In this document: positions 1 to 5,514 of the stretch, piece after piece | Numbering within the stretch: position 1 is the stretch's first letter | How the letters are laid out: each line of letters starts with the position of its first letter | Source of the DNA: Planctomycetaceae bacterium | GTDB lineage: Bacteria > Planctomycetota > Planctomycetia > Pirellulales > PALSA-1355 | DNA: 6,693 bases | Direction: 5' to 3' | Assembly: GCA_005773095.1 (NCBI GenBank) | Contig: SXHT01000272.1 | Span: 1-6,693, forward strand | Translations under genes and position numbers: made by a program | Notes under the pieces: generated by a model | The model's input: the letters and a program-made list of their open reading frames with translations, nothing else | Database searches by the model: none | Told to the model about the DNA's origin: nothing

Positions 1-198
1 GACCAGATGCCAATCCCGGCGCGCCGGGATCACGGCGTAGGAGAGCAGCCGCATCTGGTAGCGCTCGACTGCTTCCTCCAGCACACGTTCGAAGGGGGCG
101 AAATCTTCGTGCTCCTCAAAGATCGGCAGCCGCGCGTTGGCGCGATTCAGCACATGATACACGTACCCGCCCAAAGCTGGCCGATGCGGTCGTCCCAT
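1..198 (-). CDS. REP-associated tyrosine transposase (Y1_Tnp, IS200-like), N-terminal part, cut by window edge
   Basis: The visible 66 residues begin MGRPHRPALGGYVYHVLNRA, continue through FEEHEDFAPFERVLEEAVER and end YAVIPARRDWHLV at the edge. The family hallmark 'YHVLNRxNxR' (about residues 13-23) and the 'LLxYxVMP...WHLV' block (about 53-66) are both clear. Known family role: a single-strand DNA transposase using an HUH metal-binding motif and a downstream catalytic Tyr, often mobilising REP-type hairpins. The ATG start at 196-198 fits the usual N-terminus, but no good Shine-Dalgarno sequence precedes it. Oddity: relatives have P-N-H-W-H-L-V, whereas here the reading is P-A-R-R-D-W-H-L-V. 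Two residues are added and the first His of HUH is replaced by Asp, so the enzyme may be inactive. The catalytic Tyr lies outside the window. It sits 76 bp downstream of the broken reductase on the same strand. Confidence 0.8.
   Translation of the reverse strand, partial: MGRPHRPALGGYVYHVLNRANARLPIFEEHEDFAPFERVLEEAVERYQMRLLSYAVIPARRDWHLV
13..30. repeat. 18-bp perfect palindrome inside the transposase HUH motif
   Basis: ATCCCGGCGCGCCGGGAT is identical to its reverse complement over all 18 bases. It covers exactly the codons that differ from the usual transposase HUH motif, where the first metal-binding His is expected, and the reading is two codons longer there than in typical relatives. It may be an insertion scar, a hairpin-templated replacement or a local sequencing artefact. 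It keeps the reading frame. Confidence 0.8.
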
Positions 199-274
199 AC
201 TGCTGGAACATCGCCAAATCCGCCGCCGTCAATCAACGGTTCCTTCACCTTTCCTTCAAATTTGCGACAAGTTC

Positions 275-838
275 TCAGGGGTGACGTGCCTTTGAGGCCG
301 CGCGGGCGATCTTCTCGCCAATTAGCGCAATCTTGTGGTCCTTGAGCCGCTTCTCGTTGAGCCAGTAGGGGCTGGTGATCTCCTTGAAGGCGTGAATCGC
401 TGCCTGAATTCCCTCGGCCCAAGCCACCGCGATCAGCTTGATGTCGCCATGCACGTCCCCCACCGCGAAGATGCCTTGTCGGCTGGTTTCGAAATAGGGA
501 TCGACCGCGATGCTGCCGTCGTCGTTGAGCACCAGCGCCAGTCGCTCGAAAGTTTCCTTCGCCGACAAGAAGCCGATCTGCACGATCGCCAGCGAGCAAT
601 TCAACCGCTCGCCGCTTGTTAGTGAGAGCTCTATCTCATCCTCCTGAAAAGCCGCAGTCGCGATTTCGGTCGAGGTGTGAATTTGTCCGCCGGCCTCGCG
701 GATTTGTGCCAGGCTGTCTGGCTTGCCGATGGGTGTCGCTTCGCGCACGAGCAGATCCACCAGCCCGCCACGCGCCAAAACCATGAGTGCGGCATCGAGC
801 GCCGAATCGCCGCCACCAACCACGTCCCAATAGGGCAA
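275..838 (-). pseudogene. C-terminal fragment of a thioredoxin reductase / type-2 ferredoxin-NADP reductase-like flavoprotein
   Basis: The reading frame starts directly at the NADPH-binding glycine motif (VVGGGDSALDAAL, about residues 6-18 of the fragment). It runs through the C-terminal FAD-binding signature GIFAVGDVHGDIKLIAVAWAE (split here as GIFAVGDV + HGDIKLIAVAWAE, about residues 121-141) to a TGA stop at 275-277. Family members are about 320-350 residues with an N-terminal FAD-binding Rossmann half (GxGxxG). Only about 187 residues remain and that first half is absent. Upstream, the frame meets an in-frame stop inside the end of the PEP-CTERM gene, and no ATG is available. The first usable codon is a TTG at 836-838 without a convincing ribosome site. 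The 'GDxKLIA' tail resembles type-2 ferredoxin-NADP reductases more than classical TrxB. No redox CxxC is visible, but that region would lie in the missing part. Most likely a decayed or rearranged gene. A short expressed NADPH-domain protein cannot be excluded. Confidence 0.75.
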
Positions 839-849
839 CTGCTCAAAAC

Positions 850-1866
850 CTAACCCTCGGCAGGTGTCTCATGCACCCGCCGCCGATGTCTCAGGTTCAA
901 AAACCAGGCGAACAAGCCGATACCGACGAAGACGGGCGTCGAGGGCTCGGGAACCACGACCTGTATGTCCGACACCGCGAAGCCGCCACCACCCGTGATC
1001 AACTTGCTGGCAATCGCCGTGCCATTAAGGTCGCGTTGGTGGATTCGACCGCCGACGAAAAAGTACATCTCTTCGTTGGTCAAATCGAGGGCGATCCCGC
1101 TCGGCCCACCGATGCCCGTGACGAGTGTCGTAACCCCACCGCCGGTCAGAGTCGATCGACGAACTTCATCAATGCCGCCGAGGACGGTGTAGTATGCCAG
1201 GGCGCCATCGAAGTCCAGATCCAAGCGACCGAGGTTCGCCGCAACAAAGAGTTGCGAGACGCCACCGCCGCCGATCGAAGATACGTTGAGTCCAATCATC
1301 CCGGCGTTGGCACCGTTATCGGCCGTCCAATATAAGAGTCCCGCGGACGTGTCGATGGACAAATTGAAAACGTCGTTAACCGTTACGGTCGCCGGAGCCA
1401 TCGCCGACATCAGCGATGCATTCGTGTGAATTGTCGTGATGCCCGTCCCATCAAGGTTGGCGGAAAAGATGCCGTTGCCTGCCGGCGCAGCGAACAGCGT
1501 GGAGTAGTAAATCTTGCCGCCGATCGGATCGACTTCGATGTCGCCGGGCGTAAACGATAGTGGAATTATCGTCGTGGGTGACGAGCCGTCGAGATTCATG
1601 CGCGCGATGCTGCGCCCATCGCCGTAGTAGATCTTGCCATTGAGCGTGTCCACCGCGATACCACGCGGATCTTGTGTGCCACCAGGCAGCGTGATAAGCG
1701 TTGTGTGGCTCCCAGTCGCGACCGTCGGATCGGCCTCCTGCCGATTGACCGAATCGCCAAATCCTACCTCCGAGTAGTAAACGCTGACCGCGTTCACTGT
1801 GGCCGTTTGCGTCGACAAAATGAAAAGGGCCAAACCAACCAACCGGCTAGTAGCGTGAATCCTCAT
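850..1866 (-). CDS. Secreted YWTD-like beta-propeller protein with PEP-CTERM anchor
   Basis: A 338-residue protein. Residues 1-26 form a signal peptide (basic start, hydrophobic LVGLALFIL, likely cleavage after VNA). The body has repeated blade-like segments of the form 'P.gIAVD...GKIYY.D...I.R.NLDG', as in LDL-receptor class B (YWTD) or NHL-type propellers. Examples are PRGIAVDTLNGKIYYGD, PGDIEVDPIGGKIYYS and PSGIALDLTNEEMYFF. Near residue 305 comes VPEPST, then a short hydrophobic stretch (PVFVGIGLFAWFL) and RHRRR, the three-part PEP-CTERM signal that exosortase systems recognise for export and surface sorting. The ATG at 1864-1866 is chosen over the GTG at 1873-1875 because GGAGGAG at 1875-1881 overlaps that GTG but lies 8 nt before the ATG. 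After RHRRR an extra VHETPAEG tail runs to the stop beside the reductase fragment, and may derive from the junction. Ligand and role are unknown. Confidence 0.85.
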   Translation of the reverse strand: MRIHATSRLVGLALFILSTQTATVNAVSVYYSEVGFGDSVNRQEADPTVATGSHTTLITLPGGTQDPRGIAVDTLNGKIYYGDGRSIARMNLDGSSPTTIIPLSFTPGDIEVDPIGGKIYYSTLFAAPAGNGIFSANLDGTGITTIHTNASLMSAMAPATVTVNDVFNLSIDTSAGLLYWTADNGANAGMIGLNVSSIGGGGVSQLFVAANLGRLDLDFDGALAYYTVLGGIDEVRRSTLTGGGVTTLVTGIGGPSGIALDLTNEEMYFFVGGRIHQRDLNGTAIASKLITGGGGFAVSDIQVVVPEPSTPVFVGIGLFAWFLNLRHRRRVHETPAEG

Positions 1867-1874
1867 TAGTCGCA

Positions 1875-1881
1875 CTCCTCC
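1875..1881 (-). promoter_or_regulatory. Ribosome binding site of the PEP-CTERM gene
   Basis: GGAGGAG on the minus strand, 8 nt before the ATG at 1866. It decides the start codon, because the upstream in-frame GTG overlaps it. Confidence 0.75.
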
Positions 1882-1885
1882 GGGG

Positions 1886-1978
1886 CTATGGATGAATCGA
1901 TCGTCGTTGCGTTTCTATCGCCTCATTGTATTTCCTGGATTTCCGTTTTTCCAGCGTTTTCTCCGCCGGTTCGCTCAT
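1886..1978 (-). CDS. Possible 30-residue leader ORF before the PEP-CTERM gene
   Basis: An ATG at 1976-1978 opens a 30-residue frame (begins MSEPAEKTLEKRKSRKYNEA) with a stop at 1886-1888. It follows AAGGGGG, 5 nt ahead of the ATG. That sequence could pair with the anti-Shine-Dalgarno with one wobble. The stop lies 4 nt before the PEP-CTERM ribosome site and 19 nt before its ATG, so translation could be coupled. The peptide is very polar (many Lys, Arg and Glu) and helix-prone, and I recognise no family. Against it: the frame is short and the larger open frame continues upstream, so chance is likely. Confidence 0.25.
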   Translation of the reverse strand: MSEPAEKTLEKRKSRKYNEAIETQRRSIHP

Positions 1979-2177
1979 TTTGACCCCCTTTGCGGATGGA
2001 TGCATGGCGCTGGCGGTCATCGCCGGTGCATGGTGACCTGAATTCTGGGGATGAACTAAAGACTGCCATGCAGGAATCGAGTGAGACAACAACGCGTGAA
2101 TGCTCTACAAACCATGGAGCAGGTTGCGGCGTACTGATTACGAGGCGGGCCTTGACTCCAGGGTGGCCCGCAGACGC
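1979..2177. other. Non-coding stretch with no recognised feature
   Basis: About 200 bp between the possible leader ORF and the IS66-like fragment. Frames are open on both strands but none resembles a family I know. A promoter for the PEP-CTERM gene should lie here or just downstream, but I see no convincing -35/-10 pair. Because the inserted fragment truncates chrB, this DNA may belong to the inserted or rearranged piece. Confidence 0.4.
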
Positions 2178-2190
2178 AGGAGATCGCCTG

Positions 2191-2277
2191 ATGGCCAGAC
2201 GACGGATCGAACTTCCCAAAACGGTGGCCGAATGCCACACGCTGATTTTGGAACTGTACGCCAAACTGCTTGAGGTT
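2191..2277 (+). pseudogene. Start of an IS66-type transposase gene (tnpC-like), remnant
   Basis: An AGGAG at 2178-2182 sits 8 nt before an ATG that opens MARRRIELPKTVAECHTLIL, followed by ELYAKLLEV. The pattern 'LP.....CH.LI.EL.AKL.E' is how many IS66 TnpC proteins start, ahead of the coiled-coil and zinc-finger parts. The match ends near 2257-2277, where the opposite strand starts to read as ChrB. Nothing of the zinc finger, the DDE catalytic core or tnpA/tnpB can be seen, so this is at most a 5' fragment of a roughly 500-residue gene. The match is short and the family call comes from pattern memory. An unrelated small ORF is possible. Confidence 0.42.
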
Positions 2278-2356
2278 GCGCCAGATGTAGACGCGGGACG
2301 ACCTGGGATATCGCGGCACTTTGTACACCAGCAATAGCCACTCCGAGGGGTCGCAT
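2257..2356 (-). pseudogene. chrB: chrB, N-terminal remnant with frameshift
   Basis: On the minus strand the codons from about 2346 to 2257 read SEWLLLVYKVPRYPRSSRVY then IWRNLKQFGV. This is the characteristic start of ChrB chromate-resistance/regulator proteins ('WLLLVYKVPREP..SRV.VWRKLK.LGA'). The natural ATG at 2354-2356 lies 10 nt after the chrA stop, and GAGGA overlapping that stop serves as its ribosome site. But the ATG frame reads M-R-P-L-G and misses the ChrB frame. Removing one C from the CCCC run (2347-2350) would give M-R-P-S-E-W-L-L-L-V. The homology stops near 2257, where the IS66-like fragment starts on the other strand. ChrB is usually around 300 residues, so the gene is both frameshifted and truncated. 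Its position directly behind chrA supports the identity. Confidence 0.75.
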
Positions 2357-2366
2357 GATAGGATCC

Positions 2367-3605
2367 TCAGCCGTGGACCCACGGATAAATCGCCAGACCT
2401 GCCGCGGCGGCTGCGATCACTACCACCGGCTCGGGCAAATTCTTGAATCGCAGCAGCACGGCCAGCGTGATCGCGAACAGGCCGACTTTCCACCAGTCGG
2501 GGAGACTATGGTCTAGCAACGTGCGGCGACCCAGCACGACCACAGCACCAGCGATTGCGCCGATCGCCGCCGCCGTGACGCCGTCGACAAACGCGATAAT
2601 GCCCGGCCGCTTGCCGTGCTTCTTAAAGTACGGCGCCGGAATGATCGTAAACAAGTAGCAAGGCAGAAAGGTGGCGAACGCGGCCAGCGTGGCGCCGGTC
2701 CATCCCGCGACTAGGAAACCAATAAAACCAACGGTGATTACCACGGGGCCGGGAGTAATCATTGCCACGGCTACGGCATCGATGAACTGCCGGTCGTTCA
2801 ACCAGCCGTATTCCTTGACGACGCCGCCGTAAAGAAATGGCACGATCGCCAACCCGCTGCCAAACACGAAGGCGCCTGCTCTGGTGAAGAACCAGACAAT
2901 CTGGCCGAGCACTCTGACATGCTCTTCGGGCGAGGCGGATTGAAATTCCGTCCTACCAAGCGCGGGGAGCATTCCCAGCAGGGGCGTGATGAGGGTGGAA
3001 GTTCCTCGTCGCCACAAACCCCCTGGCGGAGTTCTGATCAGCCAGGTAATCATTCCGGCCGCGAGAAACAGCAGCACGTATTCCTGTTCGGTGATGATGG
3101 TCACGACCGCGCTGACGGCGGCGATGGCCGACAACAGCCCGCTGTTACCGATTGCCTTTTTAGTCAGCTTGTACGCGCTGATGGCAATAATGGCAATCAC
3201 GCTTGCCCCGACGCCGTAGAAGACGGCTTGCATCCAGGAAAGCCCCTCGTATTCGCGATAGGCCCAGCCCAGTGCCAGGACCATGCAGAACGAAGGCAGC
3301 ACAAAGGCCACGCCGACGAGCGTCGCGCCCAGGATGCTGTAGTGGACGTAGCCCAGGTACATGGCAAGTTGCGCGGCCAGCGGCCCGGGCATGATTTGTG
3401 CCAGCGTCAGGCCTTCTTTGTACTCCGCCTCAGAAATCCACTGTCGCCGCTCGACGAGATCGCGGTGCATATAGCCCACCAGCGCCACCGGCCCACCAAA
3501 ACCCCAAGTACCCAGGCCCAGGATATAGCTCACGAGCTGCAACCGAGTGTAAGGCGGTCGAGCTGCGGGCGGCGCCGATTCGATGGCGAGTGCATTTGGC
3601 TCCAA
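2367..3605 (-). CDS. chrA: Chromate efflux transporter ChrA (two CHR domains)
   Basis: A 412-residue hydrophobic inner-membrane protein of the CHR superfamily, full length for the two-domain form. The first CHR half (about residues 20-190) carries GFGGPVALVGYMHRDLVERR (35-54) and AQIMPGPLAAQLAMYLGY (69-86). The second half (about 235-405) carries the matching FGSGLAIVPFL (248-258) and MITPGPVVITVGFIGF (282-297). Known family role: export of chromate by membrane potential, giving Cr(VI) resistance. Some members probably move other oxyanions. The start is taken as TTG at 3603-3605, with GGGGA about 8 nt upstream. No in-frame ATG lies before the conserved region, and the N-terminus matches the expected length. 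The chrB stub follows after 10 bp, so this was once a chrA-chrB operon. Its usual partner/regulator is lost here, so control is unclear. Confidence 0.93.
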   Translation of the reverse strand: MEPNALAIESAPPAARPPYTRLQLVSYILGLGTWGFGGPVALVGYMHRDLVERRQWISEAEYKEGLTLAQIMPGPLAAQLAMYLGYVHYSILGATLVGVAFVLPSFCMVLALGWAYREYEGLSWMQAVFYGVGASVIAIIAISAYKLTKKAIGNSGLLSAIAAVSAVVTIITEQEYVLLFLAAGMITWLIRTPPGGLWRRGTSTLITPLLGMLPALGRTEFQSASPEEHVRVLGQIVWFFTRAGAFVFGSGLAIVPFLYGGVVKEYGWLNDRQFIDAVAVAMITPGPVVITVGFIGFLVAGWTGATLAAFATFLPCYLFTIIPAPYFKKHGKRPGIIAFVDGVTAAAIGAIAGAVVVLGRRTLLDHSLPDWWKVGLFAITLAVLLRFKNLPEPVVVIAAAAAGLAIYPWVHG

Positions 3606-3702
3606 ATCGAGTTCCCCATACGCGGTAGCTTTGGCTCCATCCTACGGAGACTCGCGGGTGTTGCCAGTTCAGATCAGCGACTCCGGACAGTTTCCTGTAT
3701 TT

Positions 3703-3713
3703 CCCCCCCCCCC
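3703..3713. repeat. Homopolymer of 11 C
   Basis: Eleven consecutive C lie between the chrA start (about 100 bp away) and repeat copy 1. On the chrA sense strand it is a G11 tract in the upstream region. Such tracts slip easily and the true length may differ from the assembly. No -10/-35 elements are visible beside it, so a role in chrA expression is only a possibility. Confidence 0.9.
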
Positions 3714-3767
3714 ATTTCCGCAGGTTTGCCGGGTGCCTGCGGCGCCGTGCATGACGTAACAATTGCG

Positions 3768-3904
3768 GTAACCGTTCACGGGCCAAGAGAGGGGGGACAG
3801 GCACATTTTCCCGGGAACGACGTTGGACAACCTCCGGACCGAACGATGCAGCTTGCGCGAATTCGCCGGGAAGATGAGCCAGTCCCCAACCCGTGAACGG
3901 TTAC
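3768..3904 (+). repeat. 137-bp MITE/REP-like repeat, copy 1, with nested inverted repeats
   Basis: Outer ends are a perfect 15-bp inverted repeat: GTAACCGTTCACGGG (3768-3782) and CCCGTGAACGGTTAC (3890-3904). Inside is a second inverted pair of 22 bp, 3793-3814 (starts GGGGACAGGCACATTTTC) against 3866-3887 (ends GAGCCAGTCCCC), with three mismatches. The centre holds the short palindrome GCGAATTCGC (3857-3866). GCG is present on both flanks (3765-3767, 3905-3907), a possible but weak 3-bp target duplication. No ORF inside looks like a gene. The structure suggests a non-autonomous element or large cruciform/hairpin unit. Which transposase moves it is not shown by the sequence. Confidence 0.85.
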
Positions 3905-4013
3905 GCGCAGGGCATGCAGGCGGAGCGCGGCGAAAGAATCGTCGGCGGTGGACAAATTTTGTTTCTTGGTCGTGGCGGCGGTTGCCGTGAACATCGACAA
4001 ACTGGGGGGGACC

Positions 4014-4148
4014 GTCAGTAAGGATATGGTCCGGAAATACTTCCCGATTTGATCCGTTTCGTTGGGAGTTAGCATCGCACGCAATAACCGGGCGAGGCTG
4101 CTTTACACGGTATTGTCTTCAGGAAGTTATTGGTGACCATATCCTGAC
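4014..4148. repeat. 135-bp segment bounded by imperfect inverted arms (second MITE-like candidate)
   Basis: The left arm contains AGGATATGGTC (4021-4031) and the right arm contains its exact reverse complement GACCATATCCT (4135-4145). The similarity extends on both sides. Outside, GTCA on the left and TGAC on the right match apart from a 3-base difference in spacing. Inside, the left reads ACTTCC (4040-4045) where the right arm, reversed, also reads ACTTCC after a few mismatches. The arms together are about 30 bp each. It is unrelated in sequence to the 137-bp repeat. No target duplication is evident. Confidence 0.55.
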
Positions 4149-4283
4149 TCGTCCACTTGAACGCACGGCACGGAAGTTGCTGTGGGCGGCAGGGTGTCGC
4201 CCATCGGGCGCGTCGGCCGAGATTGCCGACGTTGATCGCACGAATCCCCCGCTGACGTTTCGTTATCACGATGGACTCATCGC

Positions 4284-4319
4284 CCCGCGGCCAACGGCCG
4301 CGCGGCTGTTCGCCGCGGG
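4284..4319 (+). promoter_or_regulatory. GC-rich hairpin in the likely 5' leader of the DUF1559 gene
   Basis: CCCGCGGC (4284-4291) pairs perfectly with GCCGCGGG (4312-4319). The 20-nt interval contains the self-complementary GCCGCGCGGC. It lies 30 bp before the ATG. It has no T tract after it, so it is not a classical terminator. A role in the leader mRNA is possible but unproven. Confidence 0.4.
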
Positions 4320-4337
4320 CTATTCGTACGCAAAATG

Positions 4338-4343
4338 ACGAGG
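4338..4343 (+). promoter_or_regulatory. Ribosome binding site of the DUF1559 gene
   Basis: ACGAGG lies 6 nt before the ATG at 4350. This favours that ATG over the upstream in-frame ATG at 4335, which overlaps no better site and would add five residues ahead of an already typical N-terminus. Confidence 0.6.
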
Positions 4344-4349
4344 CTTCCC

Positions 4350-5381
4350 ATGAAGGCTTATTCCGCGTCAAGCGTTTCACGCAACGGTTTTAGCTTGGTG
4401 GAATTGCTGGTTGTGATCGCCATCATCGGCGTGATGGTGGCGCTGTTGCTGCCGGCGGTGCAGGCGGCCCGCGAGGCGTCGCGGCGGATCCATTGCATCA
4501 ACAATCTCAAGCAGCTTGGGCTGGCCATCCACAACTACCTCGATGTTTACAAGGCCTTGCCCCCCAGCGCGCTGGCGCCGGTGGGTAGCGCATTCAGCGG
4601 CAATAACGGATCGTGGTCGGTGCATGGGCGGATCCTGCCGTTTCTGGAAGAGGGCATCGCGGCCGAGCGGGTGGATTTGCAAGTCGGCTGGGACCAGCCG
4701 CCCAACTCCACCACCGGAGTGCCGCTGATGCGCGTGCCCCCCTGCATCTGCCCGAGCGATCCCAATGATACGCCGCGTGTCGACGCGGCCGGCAGGACGC
4801 TGATCCAGCCGATCAGCTACGGATTCAACTACGGCACTTGGTTTGTTTATGATCCTGCCAACGGCCGCGGCGGCGACGGAGTTTTCTTTCCGAACGCGCG
4901 CGTGCAACCACGGCACCTCGCCGACGGCATGAGCAAGACATTGTGCGCTTCCGAGGTGAAAATGTTTACGCCCTACTACCGCAACAGCAGCGATCCCGGC
5001 GCGGCCGTGCCGGCCGATCCTGCGCAGATCGCCGGCTTCGCATCCAGCGCTTCGTTCAAGCTCGGTCGGGCGCTCAACCAGAACACGGGCCATACGGAGT
5101 GGTGCGACGGCCGAGTGCATCATAGCGGCATCACGACCACGTTCACGCCCAACACGCGCGTGCCGTACACGCACATCGATGGCATCACGTACGACGTGGA
5201 TTACAGCTCGCGGCAGGAAGGCAGCAGCGCCACGGCCAAGACGTACGCCGCCGTTACCGCGCGCAGCCATCATGCGGGAATCGTTCATGTGGCGATTTTG
5301 GACGGCGGCGCCCGCAGCCTGAGCGACGATCTCGATCTGACCGTCTGGCGTGCGCTGGGCACGCGCAACGGCAGTGAGTAG
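4350..5381 (+). CDS. DUF1559 (SBP_bac_10-type) pseudopilin-like protein
   Basis: A 343-residue protein. Residues 1-12 are a short polar leader. Then comes the prepilin cleavage/methylation motif G13|FSLVELLVVIAIIGVMVALL, with the +5 Glu of type IV pilin-like proteins at residue 18. The planctomycete-typical LLPAVQAAREASRR (33-46) and NNLKQLGLAIHNY follow. The C-terminus carries the family's closing motif (HHAGIVHVAILDGGARSLSD then DLDLTVWRALGTR), usually seen as 'H.GG.NV...DGSVRF'. Family members are highly multiplied in planctomycetes, are expected at the cell envelope after prepilin-peptidase processing, and have no firmly known function. The length is normal. The stop codon TAG (5379-5381) lies inside the first four bases of repeat copy 2, so the repeat provides the gene's end. 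The gene sits between the two repeat copies and converges on the dehydrogenase gene. Confidence 0.95.
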   Translation: MKAYSASSVSRNGFSLVELLVVIAIIGVMVALLLPAVQAAREASRRIHCINNLKQLGLAIHNYLDVYKALPPSALAPVGSAFSGNNGSWSVHGRILPFLEEGIAAERVDLQVGWDQPPNSTTGVPLMRVPPCICPSDPNDTPRVDAAGRTLIQPISYGFNYGTWFVYDPANGRGGDGVFFPNARVQPRHLADGMSKTLCASEVKMFTPYYRNSSDPGAAVPADPAQIAGFASSASFKLGRALNQNTGHTEWCDGRVHHSGITTTFTPNTRVPYTHIDGITYDVDYSSRQEGSSATAKTYAAVTARSHHAGIVHVAILDGGARSLSDDLDLTVWRALGTRNGSE

Positions 5382-5514
5382 CCGTTCACGGGCCAAGAGA
5401 GGGGGGACAGGCACGTTTTCCCCGGAACCACGTCGGACTACCTCCTGACCGAATGATGCGCCTTGCGCGAATTCGCCGGGAAAATGAGCCAGTCCCCGGC
5501 CGGTGAACGGTTAC
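5378..5514 (+). repeat. 137-bp MITE/REP-like repeat, copy 2, filling the convergent intergenic gap
   Basis: Same length and orientation as copy 1, about 90 % identical (14 differences counted by eye). Outer ends are GTAGCCGTTCACGGG (5378-5392) and CCGGTGAACGGTTAC (5500-5514), each with one change from copy 1. The inner inverted arms are 5403-5425 and 5476-5497. The block CTTGCGCGAATTCGCCGGG is unchanged, including the palindrome GCGAATTCGC (5467-5476). The first bases contain the DUF1559 stop codon, and the last base directly precedes the dehydrogenase stop codon on the other strand. It may act as a bidirectional terminator through its stem-loop. There is no T tract, so this is inference. Confidence 0.87.

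Larger units (their letters stand above)
3905..4349. other. Non-coding region upstream of the DUF1559 gene
   Basis: About 445 bp with no convincing gene. Open frames on the minus strand (3776-4084 and 4069-4380) run through the inverted-repeat structures, lack family resemblance and overlap the ends of other features, so I do not call them. The region contains the inverted arms at 4014-4148 and a GC-rich hairpin at 4284-4319. The DUF1559 promoter should be here, but no clear -35/-10 pair is seen. Confidence 0.5.

Noticed and set aside
787..1335. 182-residue plus-strand open frame opposite the PEP-CTERM gene
   Set aside because: Shadow of the PEP-CTERM coding frame, with polar composition and no recognisable motif.
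1873..1875. GTG as the start of the PEP-CTERM gene
   Set aside because: It overlaps the GGAGGAG ribosome site. The ATG at 1866 has correct spacing and gives a standard signal peptide.
2919..3896. 325-residue plus-strand open frame opposite chrA
   Set aside because: Antisense of the strongly supported chrA and then runs into repeat copy 1. No family resemblance.
3776..4084. Minus-strand open frame of 102 residues in the intergenic region
   Set aside because: It reads through repeat copy 1 and one arm of the other inverted-repeat segment. No motif or good ribosome site.
4069..4380. Minus-strand open frame of 103 residues upstream of the DUF1559 gene
   Set aside because: Overlaps the DUF1559 start, the GC hairpin and an inverted arm. 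No family resemblance.
4377..5414. 345-residue minus-strand open frame opposite the DUF1559 gene
   Set aside because: Arginine- and alanine-rich shadow of a clear gene. Its first residues (MPVPPLLARERL) come from the repeat and also start an unrelated open frame at copy 1.
3768..5514. Repeats considered as a CRISPR array or a composite transposon with its own transposase
   Set aside because: Only two long copies far apart, no spacer pattern, and no transposase gene between them.
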